From: Pseudoscardovia radai
GTDB taxonomy: Bacteria; Actinomycetota; Actinomycetes; Actinomycetales; Bifidobacteriaceae
DNA: 64,000 bases
Assembly (NCBI RefSeq): GCF_002259605.1
Contig: NZ_MWWR01000007.1
Span: 62,001 to 126,000 of the forward strand
Direction of reading: 5' to 3'
Below, piece after piece: positions 34,022-43,598 of this stretch. Positions within the stretch are counted from its first letter, which is position 1. Each line of letters opens with the position of its first letter. The notes below the pieces were generated by a model. The model worked only from the letters and a program-made list of their open reading frames with translations, was not told the origin of the DNA and made no database searches. The translations under genes were made by a program, and so were the position numbers.

Positions 34022-35569
34022 TCACCCCGCCTGACTCTTCTCCCGCTCCTTCATACTCGCGTTCACGTCATCCATCGCCCCCTGCAAGTCTGACTCCATC
34101 GTTTCAAGACGGCTGAGATCATAAGAACCAGAGTCCACCAACGCCCGCGCCTCATTGATGCGGTCGGTCAGCGTCTGGCGCACCTCGTTGTCCTGGGTTT
34201 TGCCGTCGGAATCCGAGAGCAGCTGCCGGGCTGTGGTGAGCTTGTCGCTGACTCGTTTCCTTGCGTCGTTGCCCAGCTTCTTCTGCCGGGACTCGCGCAC
34301 AGCCGCGGCATCCGCGTCGATGAGCTGCGCCTGGCTCAGGTACTTGCCCGAGGCCGCGCTCCATTCCGCGGCCAGACTCTTGCTGTCTTCCGGCTCGTCA
34401 TGCTCGTTGCACGCGGCCGGATCCGTCAGCGGCCAGTTGTAATCATCCTTGAGCTTCTTCAACACGTCGGCGTCCTCGACATCGGAATCCCTGTAACCGA
34501 TTACGTCCGCCGCGTTATCCTTCGCCGTCTGCCATGCCTCGCGGTTGGGCGCGGCGCCGTCCTGCGCCGCCTGGCACATGCAGTACGAGTCCCAGCGGTC
34601 CTGTTCCCTGCCGCCGATGAACGACGGCAGCCATGAGATGATGCTCATGATGAGCCCCACCACCACACCCACGATGGCGACGATGCCCATCATGGGCGCA
34701 GCAGCCGCAATCATCGACGCCACGGCCGCTGCGACCTTCGCGGCGATGGCCCGCACCATCTGGGCGGCTTTCGCGGCCGCCCTCATTGTCGCCCGCGCAG
34801 CCTTGGGCGCATTCTTCATGGTTTGCGCGACCTTCCGCGCGTTCTTGGCTCCATGGAAAGCAGTGCGTCCCAGTCTCACGGCACCGTCAGGTGCTTTCAG
34901 CAGCATATCGGTCGCCTGTGCCGCGGCCTGGGCGGTGGAATCGTCTCCCGCCATGCGCGACATGACGCCCCCGGCACCGCCCGCGGCTCCCTTATACGCT
35001 CCAGGGATGCCTTTCGTAGCGCTGAACCTGAAACCTTTGACCGCGCCCTTCCTCGCAAATTTCGCACCATTCTTGGCAATAGCCTTCGGCGCCTTCCTGA
35101 TTCCGACCTTGCCCTTCCTCGCAAGAGAGCGAATCTTTCCCCGCCCGGCGTTCTTGACGGTCGACCCGAGCTTGCCTTGCTTCTTGAGAGCCTTCGCTCG
35201 TTTGGCAGCATCGGAGGCCTTCTTGGCTCCGGCTTTGGCCGCCTTGGCGCCCTTGACCGTCGCTTTCGAAGCAGACACCGCTGCTTTCGACACACGAACA
35301 CCACCCTTGACCGCAGCGGCACTGGACTTGGTCGCGCCACGCGCACCGGAGGCAAACGTCGATAGATGCTTCGACGCCTGGTCTTCCTCATCCCCGCCCG
35401 AGACGCGGCCCATGCGTGAATACACGCTTGATACCGCGCCAACCGGCGAGGAACCTTCGCTGCGACGCTTCTTCACGCCCTTCGCATTCATGCTTTTGCC
35501 TGTCTGCGCAGACGCGGATGACGCCAGACCTTTCGAGGAAGCAGAACGGTGGCTGGTGCTCTTCGTCAT
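34022..35569 (-). CDS. Conjugation membrane/coiled-coil protein, possibly truncated
   Basis: 515 residues. The N-terminal 270 residues are Lys/Ala/Gly-rich and basic. One strong membrane segment (MMGIVAIVGVVVGLIMSIIS, about 285-315) is followed by a roughly 170-residue helical/coiled-coil domain. Position after VirB4 and the basic N-terminus resemble CD1108-type proteins of Gram-positive conjugative elements, which normally end in lysozyme and NlpC/P60 cell-wall hydrolases. No such domain is present here, and AT-richer cargo starts just downstream. Start ATG 35569 is five bases after GGAG and overlaps the VirB4 stop. Confidence 0.65.
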   Translation of the reverse strand: MTKSTSHRSASSKGLASSASAQTGKSMNAKGVKKRRSEGSSPVGAVSSVYSRMGRVSGGDEEDQASKHLSTFASGARGATKSSAAAVKGGVRVSKAAVSASKATVKGAKAAKAGAKKASDAAKRAKALKKQGKLGSTVKNAGRGKIRSLARKGKVGIRKAPKAIAKNGAKFARKGAVKGFRFSATKGIPGAYKGAAGGAGGVMSRMAGDDSTAQAAAQATDMLLKAPDGAVRLGRTAFHGAKNARKVAQTMKNAPKAARATMRAAAKAAQMVRAIAAKVAAAVASMIAAAAPMMGIVAIVGVVVGLIMSIISWLPSFIGGREQDRWDSYCMCQAAQDGAAPNREAWQTAKDNAADVIGYRDSDVEDADVLKKLKDDYNWPLTDPAACNEHDEPEDSKSLAAEWSAASGKYLSQAQLIDADAAAVRESRQKKLGNDARKRVSDKLTTARQLLSDSDGKTQDNEVRQTLTDRINEARALVDSGSYDLSRLETMESDLQGAMDDVNASMKEREKSQAG

Positions 35570-38187
35570 CATTCTCCGAATTTCGTGCTGTACAGCTTGT
35601 AGAGCGGGTTGTCTGTACGGATGCGCCCATCGAGCGGAATGTACGCCGCCCCGGACTTGAGCAGGCCCTGACCGGACTGGACGCCGGTGAAGAACGCGCG
35701 CTGTTCTGCGGAGAGTCGCAGCAGGTCGCACAGGCTGTCGGCGTCCGTGGAGTTCTGGTTCATGAGCAGCAGGAAGTCCGCGTTGGCGAGCATGAGGCGC
35801 GCGTCATCGTTGATGAGCAGCTCCTCGATGTTCTGCGTGATACCGGTCACTCCCAAGCCCCACTTTCGCGCCCTCTTGAAGATGTCGAGGAAGGTCTTCG
35901 AGGCGTACGGGTTGCTGAAGAACCGGTGGAACTCGTCGGCGTACAGCCACGTGCGGCGCCTCTGCCTGCGGTTGCGGATCACTCGGTTCCACACCTGGTC
36001 GAGCACCACCATCATGCCGAACGTCTTCATCTCGCCGTCCAGACCGTTGACGTCGAACACCACGAACCGGTTGTCGAGGCTCACGTTCGTGCGCCCGGCG
36101 AAACCAGCCGACGATCCCTCCGTGTACTGGCCCAGGGCGAGGGCGAGCCTGTGCCCCTCCGGCTCACCGGTGGCCTCCAGCGCGGCGGCGAGGTCCACCA
36201 GCGTGGGTGTCGTGAACTCCGGCGCATTGACGCGCGCCCGGTACAGGTCAAGCGCCACGCGATCCATGAGGCTCTTCTCGATGGGGTCCAGGCCGTCCGA
36301 ACCGCCCAGAAGCGCGGAGAGCATGGCGATGAGCGCGCTGGTCTTCTGGCGCAGCGGGTCGCCCTCGTCACTGCCCAGCTCCACGTCCATGGGGTTGATG
36401 TGCTGGTCGGAGTCCGCGGCGATGCGTATCGCCTGCCCGCCGAAGCGCTCACACAGCGCGCCGTACTCGTGCTCCGGGTCGATGATCACGATGTCGTCGT
36501 CGGAGCCCAGGAAGATGTTCGTCATCTCCGACTTGGCCGACGCCGACTTGCCGGAACCGGTGGTTCCGAGGATGAACCCGTTCTGGTTCATGCGCAGACG
36601 CCGGTCCACCACGAGCGGGTTGCCGGACTGCGCGTTCGTGCCGTAGAACACGCCCGACGGCTCGAACACCTCCTGCGTGGTGAACGGGATCAGGATCGCG
36701 GCGGAGTTCGTGGTCAGCGTGCGGCTCATGGGCAGCGGCTGCACGCCCAGCGGCAGCTCGGCCTGCAGTCCCTCAATCTGCATGTAGTCCAGCGACTCCG
36801 GCACGCACGACAGGCGCCGGCACGCGGCCGTCACGTCCTTCACGTGCTGGTCGAGCAGCGCCTTGTCATCGTCCGATACGCCGATCACCACGATGGAATC
36901 CAGCAGGCGCTCGTTGGAACGTTGCAGGGAGTCGAGCAATTCGTCCGCCTGCTCCTTGGCATCGGCCAGGTCGTGGGGCATCTGGTCCTCGGGCATGTTC
37001 TGCTTGATGTTCTTCCGTCGCTGGCTCATGACCTGCATGTCGAGCTCGGCCACGGTGCGCTTGACGAGTTCGAGGCCGTCGCCACGGTCGTAGGGTTTGA
37101 GATGGATGGCAACGTTGATGTTCGCCTTGATGCCGCTGAGCTCGGAAACAAGCTGGTCGGTGAGCTCGGGCGGGTATTCGCGGATCCACAGCGTGCGGTG
37201 GTAGGTCTCGCGTTGCCCCGAGACAAGCGTGAGCATGCGCTTGTCCTTGGTATCGATGGCCCACGGGCAGCAGTAATCCTTGGTCGCGAGTTTCGATGCG
37301 GCGAAGCTCCGCTCATCGAATCCGGATTCCTCGCCGGGGCGCAGGTACTTGGCGAGCAGGTCGAGACGCTGCACACGGTCCATACGTCGCGCCACGCATC
37401 CGTCAAGGCCGTGGAGCTGGCTCGTCGCATCGAGGGCGATGCGGTTGAGCGTGAGCATGGCACGCTCGGGATCCGGCTCGGTGATGGCGATTGTCACGAA
37501 TTTGTCGGTGCGCGTGTTGCTTGCCAGACCGGAGAGCTTGTCATGCTGGATCTGGTTCTCGGCCTGGCGCAGGTCGTCGTACCCATCGTCTCTGGTACGC
37601 ATGGCGATTTGCTCGGTGATGGCGGACGAATCCAGGATGCGCGTCATGATTCCGATCTGCACTGTGGATCCCTCGCCGAAGTTGTTGAGCCACTTGGCCC
37701 AGCCGTCGAGGATCTGCATCTGGTGTTCCTCGGGGCTGATCTGGTAGTTGACGTCGCTGATGGACATCGTGATGCTCCACCGGTCGTCGCCCAGATAGCA
37801 AGCGCCAGATTCCGCCATGGATTCGTAGGGAATCATCTGCTTGGCGGTTTTGAAAGACGATGAGCTTTTCTTGCGCTTTGTGTCCGCTTTCTTAGCCTTT
37901 TCGGCTTTCTTGGCGGCCTTTCGATGTCCTCTGCTCGCCTTCTTCTCCCCTCTCGGCTCCGGCTGCGTTTCCGCTGCAGGAGCTGCGACAGGAACCGCCG
38001 CTAGGCCTGCCGTCTGCAGCGGAATCCGCATGGGCGTGGGCGTTGCCGCCGACATGGGCATCTTCATCGGCATTGCGTCCTGCATCTGCGCCTGCATTGC
38101 TTCCTGGGTTTGCACGGGCATCTGGCCGGATGCGTATCCGGGTGCCTGCCCGGGAGTCTGGGTGGGCATGATGGGTGCCGTGGTCAC
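35569..38187 (-). CDS. VirB4/TraE-type conjugation ATPase
   Basis: 872 residues from GTG 38187, which overlaps the PrgI stop (GTGA). The N-terminal 110 residues are a Met/Pro/Gln/Ala-rich extension, followed by a Lys-rich stretch. The TraC/VirB4 domain carries Walker A LGTTGSGKSASAKSEM near residue 540 and Walker B WLYADEFHRF near 745. It should power assembly of the transfer channel and work with VirD4. The longer open frame to 38490 lies inside prgI and is not used. Confidence 0.93.
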   Translation of the reverse strand: MTTAPIMPTQTPGQAPGYASGQMPVQTQEAMQAQMQDAMPMKMPMSAATPTPMRIPLQTAGLAAVPVAAPAAETQPEPRGEKKASRGHRKAAKKAEKAKKADTKRKKSSSSFKTAKQMIPYESMAESGACYLGDDRWSITMSISDVNYQISPEEHQMQILDGWAKWLNNFGEGSTVQIGIMTRILDSSAITEQIAMRTRDDGYDDLRQAENQIQHDKLSGLASNTRTDKFVTIAITEPDPERAMLTLNRIALDATSQLHGLDGCVARRMDRVQRLDLLAKYLRPGEESGFDERSFAASKLATKDYCCPWAIDTKDKRMLTLVSGQRETYHRTLWIREYPPELTDQLVSELSGIKANINVAIHLKPYDRGDGLELVKRTVAELDMQVMSQRRKNIKQNMPEDQMPHDLADAKEQADELLDSLQRSNERLLDSIVVIGVSDDDKALLDQHVKDVTAACRRLSCVPESLDYMQIEGLQAELPLGVQPLPMSRTLTTNSAAILIPFTTQEVFEPSGVFYGTNAQSGNPLVVDRRLRMNQNGFILGTTGSGKSASAKSEMTNIFLGSDDDIVIIDPEHEYGALCERFGGQAIRIAADSDQHINPMDVELGSDEGDPLRQKTSALIAMLSALLGGSDGLDPIEKSLMDRVALDLYRARVNAPEFTTPTLVDLAAALEATGEPEGHRLALALGQYTEGSSAGFAGRTNVSLDNRFVVFDVNGLDGEMKTFGMMVVLDQVWNRVIRNRRQRRRTWLYADEFHRFFSNPYASKTFLDIFKRARKWGLGVTGITQNIEELLINDDARLMLANADFLLLMNQNSTDADSLCDLLRLSAEQRAFFTGVQSGQGLLKSGAAYIPLDGRIRTDNPLYKLYSTKFGE

Positions 38188-38543
38188 AGTGCGTTCTTTC
38201 CTTTCTCCTTGTATGCCATCTTCTTGTTCGCTGTCTGGCGTGGCTTCTTGCCATCGAGTAGGTACACGGATTGCCCGGCGACATGGCGCAGAACATAGCG
38301 TGCGTAGACCTCCGGTTTGAGCCCCTGCGGACGCCACCATCCGTAGGCGGCTATCGGCGTGCATACGGCGAAGACCGCATACATGCCCACGTCCGGCTGT
38401 TTGAGGAGGAAGTAGAAAACGGCCCACAGTCCGCCTCCGGACAGTACGATGATGGCTGCGGCGAGCATCTGCCGCCATGTCAGGCCCCACATGACCTTTG
38501 GCTCAAGCGTGTTGATTTCCTTGTAGACGTGCATCTGGAGCAC
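38184..38543 (-). CDS. PrgI-family protein
   Basis: 119 residues if started at GTG 38543 (AAAGGG upstream) or 116 from ATG 38534. The opening VYKEINTLEPKVMWGLTWRQ is diagnostic for PrgI/TcpE-like VirB3 counterparts. Two membrane spans follow (about 25-45 and 50-70), then a cytosolic tail ending with basic residues. It is the inner-membrane partner of VirB4 and is translationally coupled to it. An upstream ATG at 38627 would overlap the VirB6 gene and is unlikely. Confidence 0.85.
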   Translation of the reverse strand: MLQMHVYKEINTLEPKVMWGLTWRQMLAAAIIVLSGGGLWAVFYFLLKQPDVGMYAVFAVCTPIAAYGWWRPQGLKPEVYARYVLRHVAGQSVYLLDGKKPRQTANKKMAYKEKGKNAL

Positions 38544-38595
38544 GATGAATTCCCTTTCTGTAGTCTCGCCCCATGCGCGGGCATGCGGAGCGTCG

Positions 38596-39429
38596 TCACT
38601 CCCCGACGAGTGCCTTCGCGGCGCCATTGGATAGGCCGATCATGCCCAGGAGGAGCACGCTGGCCATCAGGAAGTCGCCGAGGTTGCCAATGCACCATCC
38701 GGCGATGCTGGAGCCGTCGTAGGAGGCGATGGAGAACGTCGACATGAACGAGCGGTAGATCCACACGCCGATGAACAGCGTCACCGCCTTCACGCATGTG
38801 GAGGCGTACTTCTTGAAGTACCCGATGGCCATGGGCTTCGTCTCGTCCGTGCCGAGGAAGGCGATGGGAAGCGAGTTGAAGGCCGTAAGCAGATACAGTT
38901 CGAAGAAACGCAGCAGCACGATGACGTGGAACGCCAATTGGGCGCATTTCGCGGCAAGGAACGGGAAGACGAGAATCAGCATGGCGCCCGCCTGCCCCAT
39001 GTAGTCATGGCTGTCAATCTGGTCGCGTATACCATCGCCAAGGTTCGTCGCCGCAGACGTGCCTGCGGGCATGGCGTCGGTGATGCCAGTGAAAATCGTG
39101 GTAGTGATTTCGTTGATGGCGTCAAGGAACAGCTTCGCGTTCTGCGCCGCGACCAAAAGCAGCGCGATTTTGAACATGGCGGCGGCGACGATCTTCACAC
39201 CGAGCTGGCGATCCCCGTCGATGCGGGTGGAGACCTTCGCCAGCTCCAGCGTGAAGATGATGGAGAGTATGACCGCCGCGACTGGCTTGACCGCGACGTC
39301 ATTGACGTTGAGGGCGAACTGATAGACGGTTTCGTTGTACTCCGCCGGTGTGTTCCCGAGGAGGTTGACCGTGCCGTCGTCGACGCCGCCGCCCAACGCG
39401 TTGAGCATCGCGACTATCCAGTCGATCAA
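38596..39429 (-). CDS. VirB6/TrbL-like membrane channel protein
   Basis: 277 residues with five or six membrane spans (about 45-65, 82-105, 145-170, 175-200, 215-235, 248-268) and a Gly/Asp-rich extracellular loop around 115-140. Size, topology and position between a VirB2-like gene and prgI identify it as the polytopic channel component. The start is TTG 39429, seven bases after GGGAGG. The nearby ATG is out of frame. Confidence 0.85.
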   Translation of the reverse strand: MIDWIVAMLNALGGGVDDGTVNLLGNTPAEYNETVYQFALNVNDVAVKPVAAVILSIIFTLELAKVSTRIDGDRQLGVKIVAAAMFKIALLLVAAQNAKLFLDAINEITTTIFTGITDAMPAGTSAATNLGDGIRDQIDSHDYMGQAGAMLILVFPFLAAKCAQLAFHVIVLLRFFELYLLTAFNSLPIAFLGTDETKPMAIGYFKKYASTCVKAVTLFIGVWIYRSFMSTFSIASYDGSSIAGWCIGNLGDFLMASVLLLGMIGLSNGAAKALVGE

Positions 39430-39444
39430 GGCATGGCCTCCCGT

Positions 39445-39705
39445 TTACACGGAGATGGTGCCGAAGAGCACGGCCGCGCCGATAATCATGCCGCCGCCGA
39501 GGCACTGCCAGATGCCGCTCTGCAACTGGGGGCCGTTCTGGTCCTTGAGACCGCCCGCGAGGGTGATGGCGCCCCACACGAGCCACAGGGCGCCGCCGAT
39601 GGTGGCGAACTTGGTGAACAGCTCCAGGACCGTGGTCAGCATGGAGCTGCTGCCATCCGCAAGCACGATGGCGTCGGAGGCGAAGCTGGTGAGCGCAAGT
39701 GACAT
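39445..39705 (-). CDS. VirB2-like small two-TM protein
   Basis: 86 residues from ATG 39705, preceded by AAAAGGAGAA. Two hydrophobic segments (about 30-52 and 66-84) are joined by a short polar loop (GGLKDQNGPQ). This is the size and topology of the Maff2/TrbC/VirB2-like subunits found before VirB6 in Gram-positive conjugation operons. It lies 15 bp before the VirB6 gene. Confidence 0.75.
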   Translation of the reverse strand: MSLALTSFASDAIVLADGSSSMLTTVLELFTKFATIGGALWLVWGAITLAGGLKDQNGPQLQSGIWQCLGGGMIIGAAVLFGTISV

Positions 39706-39786
39706 GTTTTCTCCTTTTCGTCTGGTGGTGTGTCCTGCGCCGCCATTGTCTGCCCTTAAGCCATCTGCCGGTGGAGACATCACGAA

Positions 39787-40296
39787 TCAATCCGCGGCCG
39801 TATCTTCCTCCCTTGCCGTATCTTCAGAAGGCATGGCCCCTGCCGTCTGCAGCGGTGCGAAGCGTTCGGAATACACCTGTGCGACGGATCCCGCGAACCA
39901 CGCCATCACGGCGCACACGAACGCGGCGACCACGAGCGGCCGGTTCGTGTCGGGTGCCGACCAGTGGAACGCCTCCCACACGCCCCAGCCGACCAGTGCG
40001 AATCCGCCGAGGGTCAGGAGGAACTGCGCAAGCTGCAGCAAGGCGCATAGCGGGCTGCGCACCAGGGTGGAGAGCCATCGACCCGCCGCACCCAGCAGCG
40101 ACGCCACGGCGGACAACGCCGTGGCGATGAGTGGCACGAACGGCCTGAGGATGGCCATGATGACCGTCAGCACAAGCGATACGCAGATTACGATGTACAC
40201 GATGGCGCCAGGCGATACCGACTGCCCCGCCGCTTCCGCAGCGTCTGCCGCGTGCGCCACGATCACAGCGTGCACCGCGAGAATTGTTTTTGTCAT
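39787..40296 (-). CDS. Membrane protein of the conjugation operon
   Basis: 169 residues. A possible signal or first span is at 1-25, followed by spans near 30-55, 85-105 and 120-140 and an acidic, Ala/Glu-rich tail. AAAGGG lies before the ATG. It is the first structural gene after the XRE regulator and is co-oriented with the channel genes, so a role in the mating apparatus or in surface exclusion is plausible. No family is recognised. Confidence 0.65.
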   Translation of the reverse strand: MTKTILAVHAVIVAHAADAAEAAGQSVSPGAIVYIVICVSLVLTVIMAILRPFVPLIATALSAVASLLGAAGRWLSTLVRSPLCALLQLAQFLLTLGGFALVGWGVWEAFHWSAPDTNRPLVVAAFVCAVMAWFAGSVAQVYSERFAPLQTAGAMPSEDTAREEDTAAD

Positions 40297-40460
40297 GATG
40301 TCCCTTTCCGGACGGCAGCCCTGCCGTCGTGTCTTGGCTTGGTGCGTGCCGCCGCCCTATTGGTTGCGACCCGTTTTAGCACGGTTGCGTCCGTCGCAAT
40401 CCGTGCTCTCGCTGCTGTCCCCGTCGTTTCCCCAACAACCGTGTCCATGAGAGGTTCTCG

Positions 40461-40814
40461 TCACCACATGAAGTCGCCGCCCATACCCTGGACAATGCGC
40501 CAGAACTCCTGGTACGTGCCCCTGTCTGGATCCACATCCACGCGCGTCGGGTCGAGCCGTTCCGAGATCTCCCGGCATAAGCTGCACACATCGGTGCGTA
40601 GGACCGCGCACAGAAGCACCATCCCGCCCAAGGGGCAGTCCTTCCCGGATTCCCAACTACGCACATCAGACACCGGAATGTTGCACGTATCGGCGAGTTC
40701 CTCCTCGCTCATCCCTTGCGCGAGACGTTTCTCCCTCAGGATTTCGCCGAATGCGTTCAACGCATCAATCACATATGGTTTCTCTGAATCCCCTTCCTGA
40801 GCTCCATGATTCAC
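40461..40814 (-). CDS. XRE-type regulator of the conjugation operon
   Basis: 117 residues. The HTH (EILREKRLAQGMSEEELADTCNIPVSDVRSWE) lies near residues 24-55, followed by a hydrophobic region with two Cys. GTG 40814 is preferred because AGGAG is six bases before it, whereas the in-frame ATG 40820 directly abuts AGGAG. It heads the leftward transfer operon and probably represses it from the inverted repeat at 40877-40913. Confidence 0.8.
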   Translation of the reverse strand: MNHGAQEGDSEKPYVIDALNAFGEILREKRLAQGMSEEELADTCNIPVSDVRSWESGKDCPLGGMVLLCAVLRTDVCSLCREISERLDPTRVDVDPDRGTYQEFWRIVQGMGGDFMW

Positions 40815-40876
40815 TGCCATCTCCTTTCATTGTTTTCGGCATGGGGCCGGACCGATTGATAGGAAAATAGCAGACT

Positions 40877-40913
40877 ACGGAATTGCCGCACAAGGGGTTG
40901 TGCACAATTCCGT
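40877..40913. promoter_or_regulatory. Inverted repeat between XRE and CoiA-like genes
   Basis: ACGGAATTG...GCACAA and TTGTGC...CAATTCCGT form an imperfect 16-bp stem with a one-base bulge. It lies 60 bp upstream of the XRE gene and 280 bp before the divergent CoiA-like gene. It may be an operator for the XRE protein. The remaining gap to 41193 holds no clear gene. Confidence 0.5.
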
Positions 40914-41193
40914 CCCACGAAGGGACTTTTCGTTCAGCCACACCGACCGAAACGGCTTCATTGCAACGCTTTGCACTTGCCCAACAGTGGAATATTCCAC
41001 CCGAAATGTGGACAGGCGCAGCATGGCTCTGCGAAGCGCCCGCCAAACGCGAGCTTCCATTCCCTCTGCACGCGTTCCGAGGCTTTCCGGAGAACCGGAT
41101 TGATCGCACCGAGCGCATCGGCACATTCGATCTGGACTTCGGACTTCAGAGTAAAATGTTCGGAAATCATTGGAATTCTGTTGGGGGCAACAT

Positions 41194-42726
41194 ATGCAGG
41201 AAGCATTGGTTGATGGCGAAAGAGTCGCTGCAAGTCTAATGGCGCGCCCAGCATGGCTGGACCTTCAACGACGCCAGAAGAACGCGCCGAAAGAGGAACC
41301 AGTCATCACCACCACCTTCGATCGCACGATACCGATGTACTGCAAAACGTCAAAGGACGGTTTTCAGTTCTTCTCGCTGTATCCAGGACAGTCCTTGCCA
41401 CCGGAGTACAGATTCCTTGAGAACGAATCGCCGGAACACGCAATCACAAAAACGTGGATTGTAAGCATCGCACGGTCCCTTGGATATCGCGCGGAATCCG
41501 AAGTCCCTATCGAGGTCTCAGAGAGCAAGAGGCGAATAGCGGACACCGTGATATGGTTCGATGAATCCAACCTCCGGAACCCTCTGGTCGTCGAAGTCCA
41601 GCTTTCGAAGCAGGACGCATCGGATTTCTCGCAGAGAACGACCGATTACCATGAAGCCGGATACGATTGCGTGTGGCTTGACTCCAGGATTGAGCCTTTG
41701 CAATGCACTCATCCCCTCGACCCGGTTTCCGAATCCGAACTGGAGGACTATTCCGATCGATACTCCATCAAGGGGGCGTATCAGCGATCCGTTGCCATTC
41801 TCGAATCGACGCGGTGGGACGGAGTGGAGGAAACGGATGGCGCACTGCGCTTCCCATTCCGGTGCGACCTGGAATCATTCTCCCTCGCCGTCTGGTATGA
41901 CCACGGATGGAGGGATCTCGCGCTATGGGTCAAGGACATGCTGCGGAAATCTGCATCGTTGCAGCGCCGCCCTTCGCTCACGTATCTGCTGTTGTGTGCT
42001 GCCACGCAGTGCCATCGATGCGGTTCCACGCGCCGCATCTGGCTCTCCCGACAAATGCGAGAAGAACTTGAACGGAGCGAATCCAAGTTCTGTGCGCTTG
42101 CCATGTCGCTCAGCCAATCAGAAGAGTCGGCGATCACTGATTTCATGGCGCACCTTGACGCGAAAACACGTGGAGGAATCTATCGTTCCCTGCTCATTTC
42201 CGATTCGCATGGCAAGTTGTGCTGTCCGAAGTGCCGTTCTTGGCTTTATTCGAAAGATCTGCTGGGCGATTTCTGCGACATCAATCGGGTGAAGGCCGCG
42301 ATCCCGATGCCGGACAATACCGATGGAGGCAAGACCGAACTTGGTTGGACGGCACACCGTCCATGGATGAACAATCGGCCAAACTTCATGCGGAAAGACG
42401 ATGGTTTCAAGCGCAAGGAAGTAAGCATCTCCATGATGGAGGACGCCATCGAAGACATCAGAACAGCCGGCTCCTCGCGTTCGGCCATCAATCTGTTTCT
42501 GCGCAGACGGATCGGTTGGACCCCGATCGGGGATGAGGAGAACCAACTGGATGTCTGGCTGGAACCGATAGACCGAGAAACAGCGCGCAAGGCAGTCGAG
42601 ATGGCAAAGCGAAAAATGAAAGCCCCGACAAGAATCAGCCGCTATGACCGCATATTCTTCTGGCATCGTTATGGGGACAGGTACAAGCTAGAGACGCTCT
42701 CCACCGAGGAATCAGACTGCTGCTAG
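41194..42726 (+). CDS. CoiA-like nuclease domain protein 2
   Basis: 510 residues, a full-length paralog of the protein at 13648. The shared start (MQEALVDGERVAASLM) fixes ATG 41194 over the upstream ATG at 41170. NESPEHAITK, RRIADTVIWF, VVEVQLSK and QRTTDYHEAGYDCVWLD reproduce the CoiA nuclease core with D...ExQ intact. Cys pairs (CHRC, CPKC) are at the same places. GC content is lower than in copy 1, and the proteins are clearly diverged, so this is probably an independent acquisition rather than a recent duplication. Confidence 0.8.
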   Translation: MQEALVDGERVAASLMARPAWLDLQRRQKNAPKEEPVITTTFDRTIPMYCKTSKDGFQFFSLYPGQSLPPEYRFLENESPEHAITKTWIVSIARSLGYRAESEVPIEVSESKRRIADTVIWFDESNLRNPLVVEVQLSKQDASDFSQRTTDYHEAGYDCVWLDSRIEPLQCTHPLDPVSESELEDYSDRYSIKGAYQRSVAILESTRWDGVEETDGALRFPFRCDLESFSLAVWYDHGWRDLALWVKDMLRKSASLQRRPSLTYLLLCAATQCHRCGSTRRIWLSRQMREELERSESKFCALAMSLSQSEESAITDFMAHLDAKTRGGIYRSLLISDSHGKLCCPKCRSWLYSKDLLGDFCDINRVKAAIPMPDNTDGGKTELGWTAHRPWMNNRPNFMRKDDGFKRKEVSISMMEDAIEDIRTAGSSRSAINLFLRRRIGWTPIGDEENQLDVWLEPIDRETARKAVEMAKRKMKAPTRISRYDRIFFWHRYGDRYKLETLSTEESDCC

Positions 42727-42773
42727 CCGCATCGCCCAGCATGGCTCTGGAGGCCAAACGCCGACGATGACAC

Positions 42774-43598
42774 TCACAGCCGCTCGTCAGGGTAACGGAA
42801 CTCGACCATGTACCCGGCGTCCTCAAGGAGGTCGCCGACCATGCTGGCCATGGCGTTGTACACTCCGTAGCCGCCTGAGAAGCCGTCCGCCTCGTACTGG
42901 TTCTGGTTGCGGTAATAGTGCAGAGTCACGGGGATCGTGCGGTCGGGTTGCTGCTCCACGATGGCTTTCGCGGTTTCTCTGGCCGTCGCACGCTGGTCCG
43001 TGAGGGTGTCCTCCAGCATCAGCCACACCGGTTCCGGCGCCCAGCGCCGGTTCTTCGGGTCTTCCCAGTGCCGCACGTCCTTCACCGAAGCGGGGTTGTT
43101 GATGTCGAGCCCCGCCGCGATGGCGAGCGATGCCTGACTGGTCTCGGTGGCGTCTCGCAGGCGGCGGAGGTTGGCCTTGGTGCGAGGCATCGGCCTGCTC
43201 GTCGCGACGTCGGAATGGGTGTCTGCATCCGCCGCACCGTCAGCTGACGCATCCGAGGACGCCGGGCCATCGTGGGGCGTCAGGGCGTCAAACACCTTGT
43301 CCAGACTTTCCCTGGTGGGATTCCGCCGCCCGGATTCCCATTCCCATAGCGTCCCTTGCGTCAGTCCGACCCGTTTCGCCAGGTCTTCCTGCGTCAGCCC
43401 CGCTGCGATACGCGCGATGCGTATGCGTGCACCGGCATCGATCAGCCCAGACGCGTCACCGTTGTAGGGTTCGCGCAGCCCGTCGTCGGTCTCGCGCATC
43501 ACTTTGCCTACGCCATTGATGACGAGCCACCCGCCCTCTGGCAGCTCCCCAGAGCACCGGCGCCATTCCTTGCGCTGCCGCAACGTCTCCTTGGTCAT
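42774..43598 (-). CDS. Double-HTH (XRE) regulator A
   Basis: 274 residues. Residues 1-45 form a WRRCSGELPEGGWLVINGVG motif domain. A first XRE HTH (RIRIARIAAGLTQEDLAKRVGLTQGTLWEWE) follows at about 58-90, a second, weaker HTH at about 145-180, and a C-terminal alpha/beta domain with an HYYRNQNQYEADGFSGGYGVYNA core. It overlaps the paralogous upstream gene by ATGA. It is probably a DNA-binding regulator of the element. The C-terminal domain may be a ligand or oligomer domain of unknown type. Confidence 0.8.
   Translation of the reverse strand: MTKETLRQRKEWRRCSGELPEGGWLVINGVGKVMRETDDGLREPYNGDASGLIDAGARIRIARIAAGLTQEDLAKRVGLTQGTLWEWESGRRNPTRESLDKVFDALTPHDGPASSDASADGAADADTHSDVATSRPMPRTKANLRRLRDATETSQASLAIAAGLDINNPASVKDVRHWEDPKNRRWAPEPVWLMLEDTLTDQRATARETAKAIVEQQPDRTIPVTLHYYRNQNQYEADGFSGGYGVYNAMASMVGDLLEDAGYMVEFRYPDERL

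Noticed and set aside
35416-37863. 815-codon plus-strand frame opposite VirB4
   Set aside because: Antisense shadow. VirB4 on the minus strand has Walker motifs and coupled starts.
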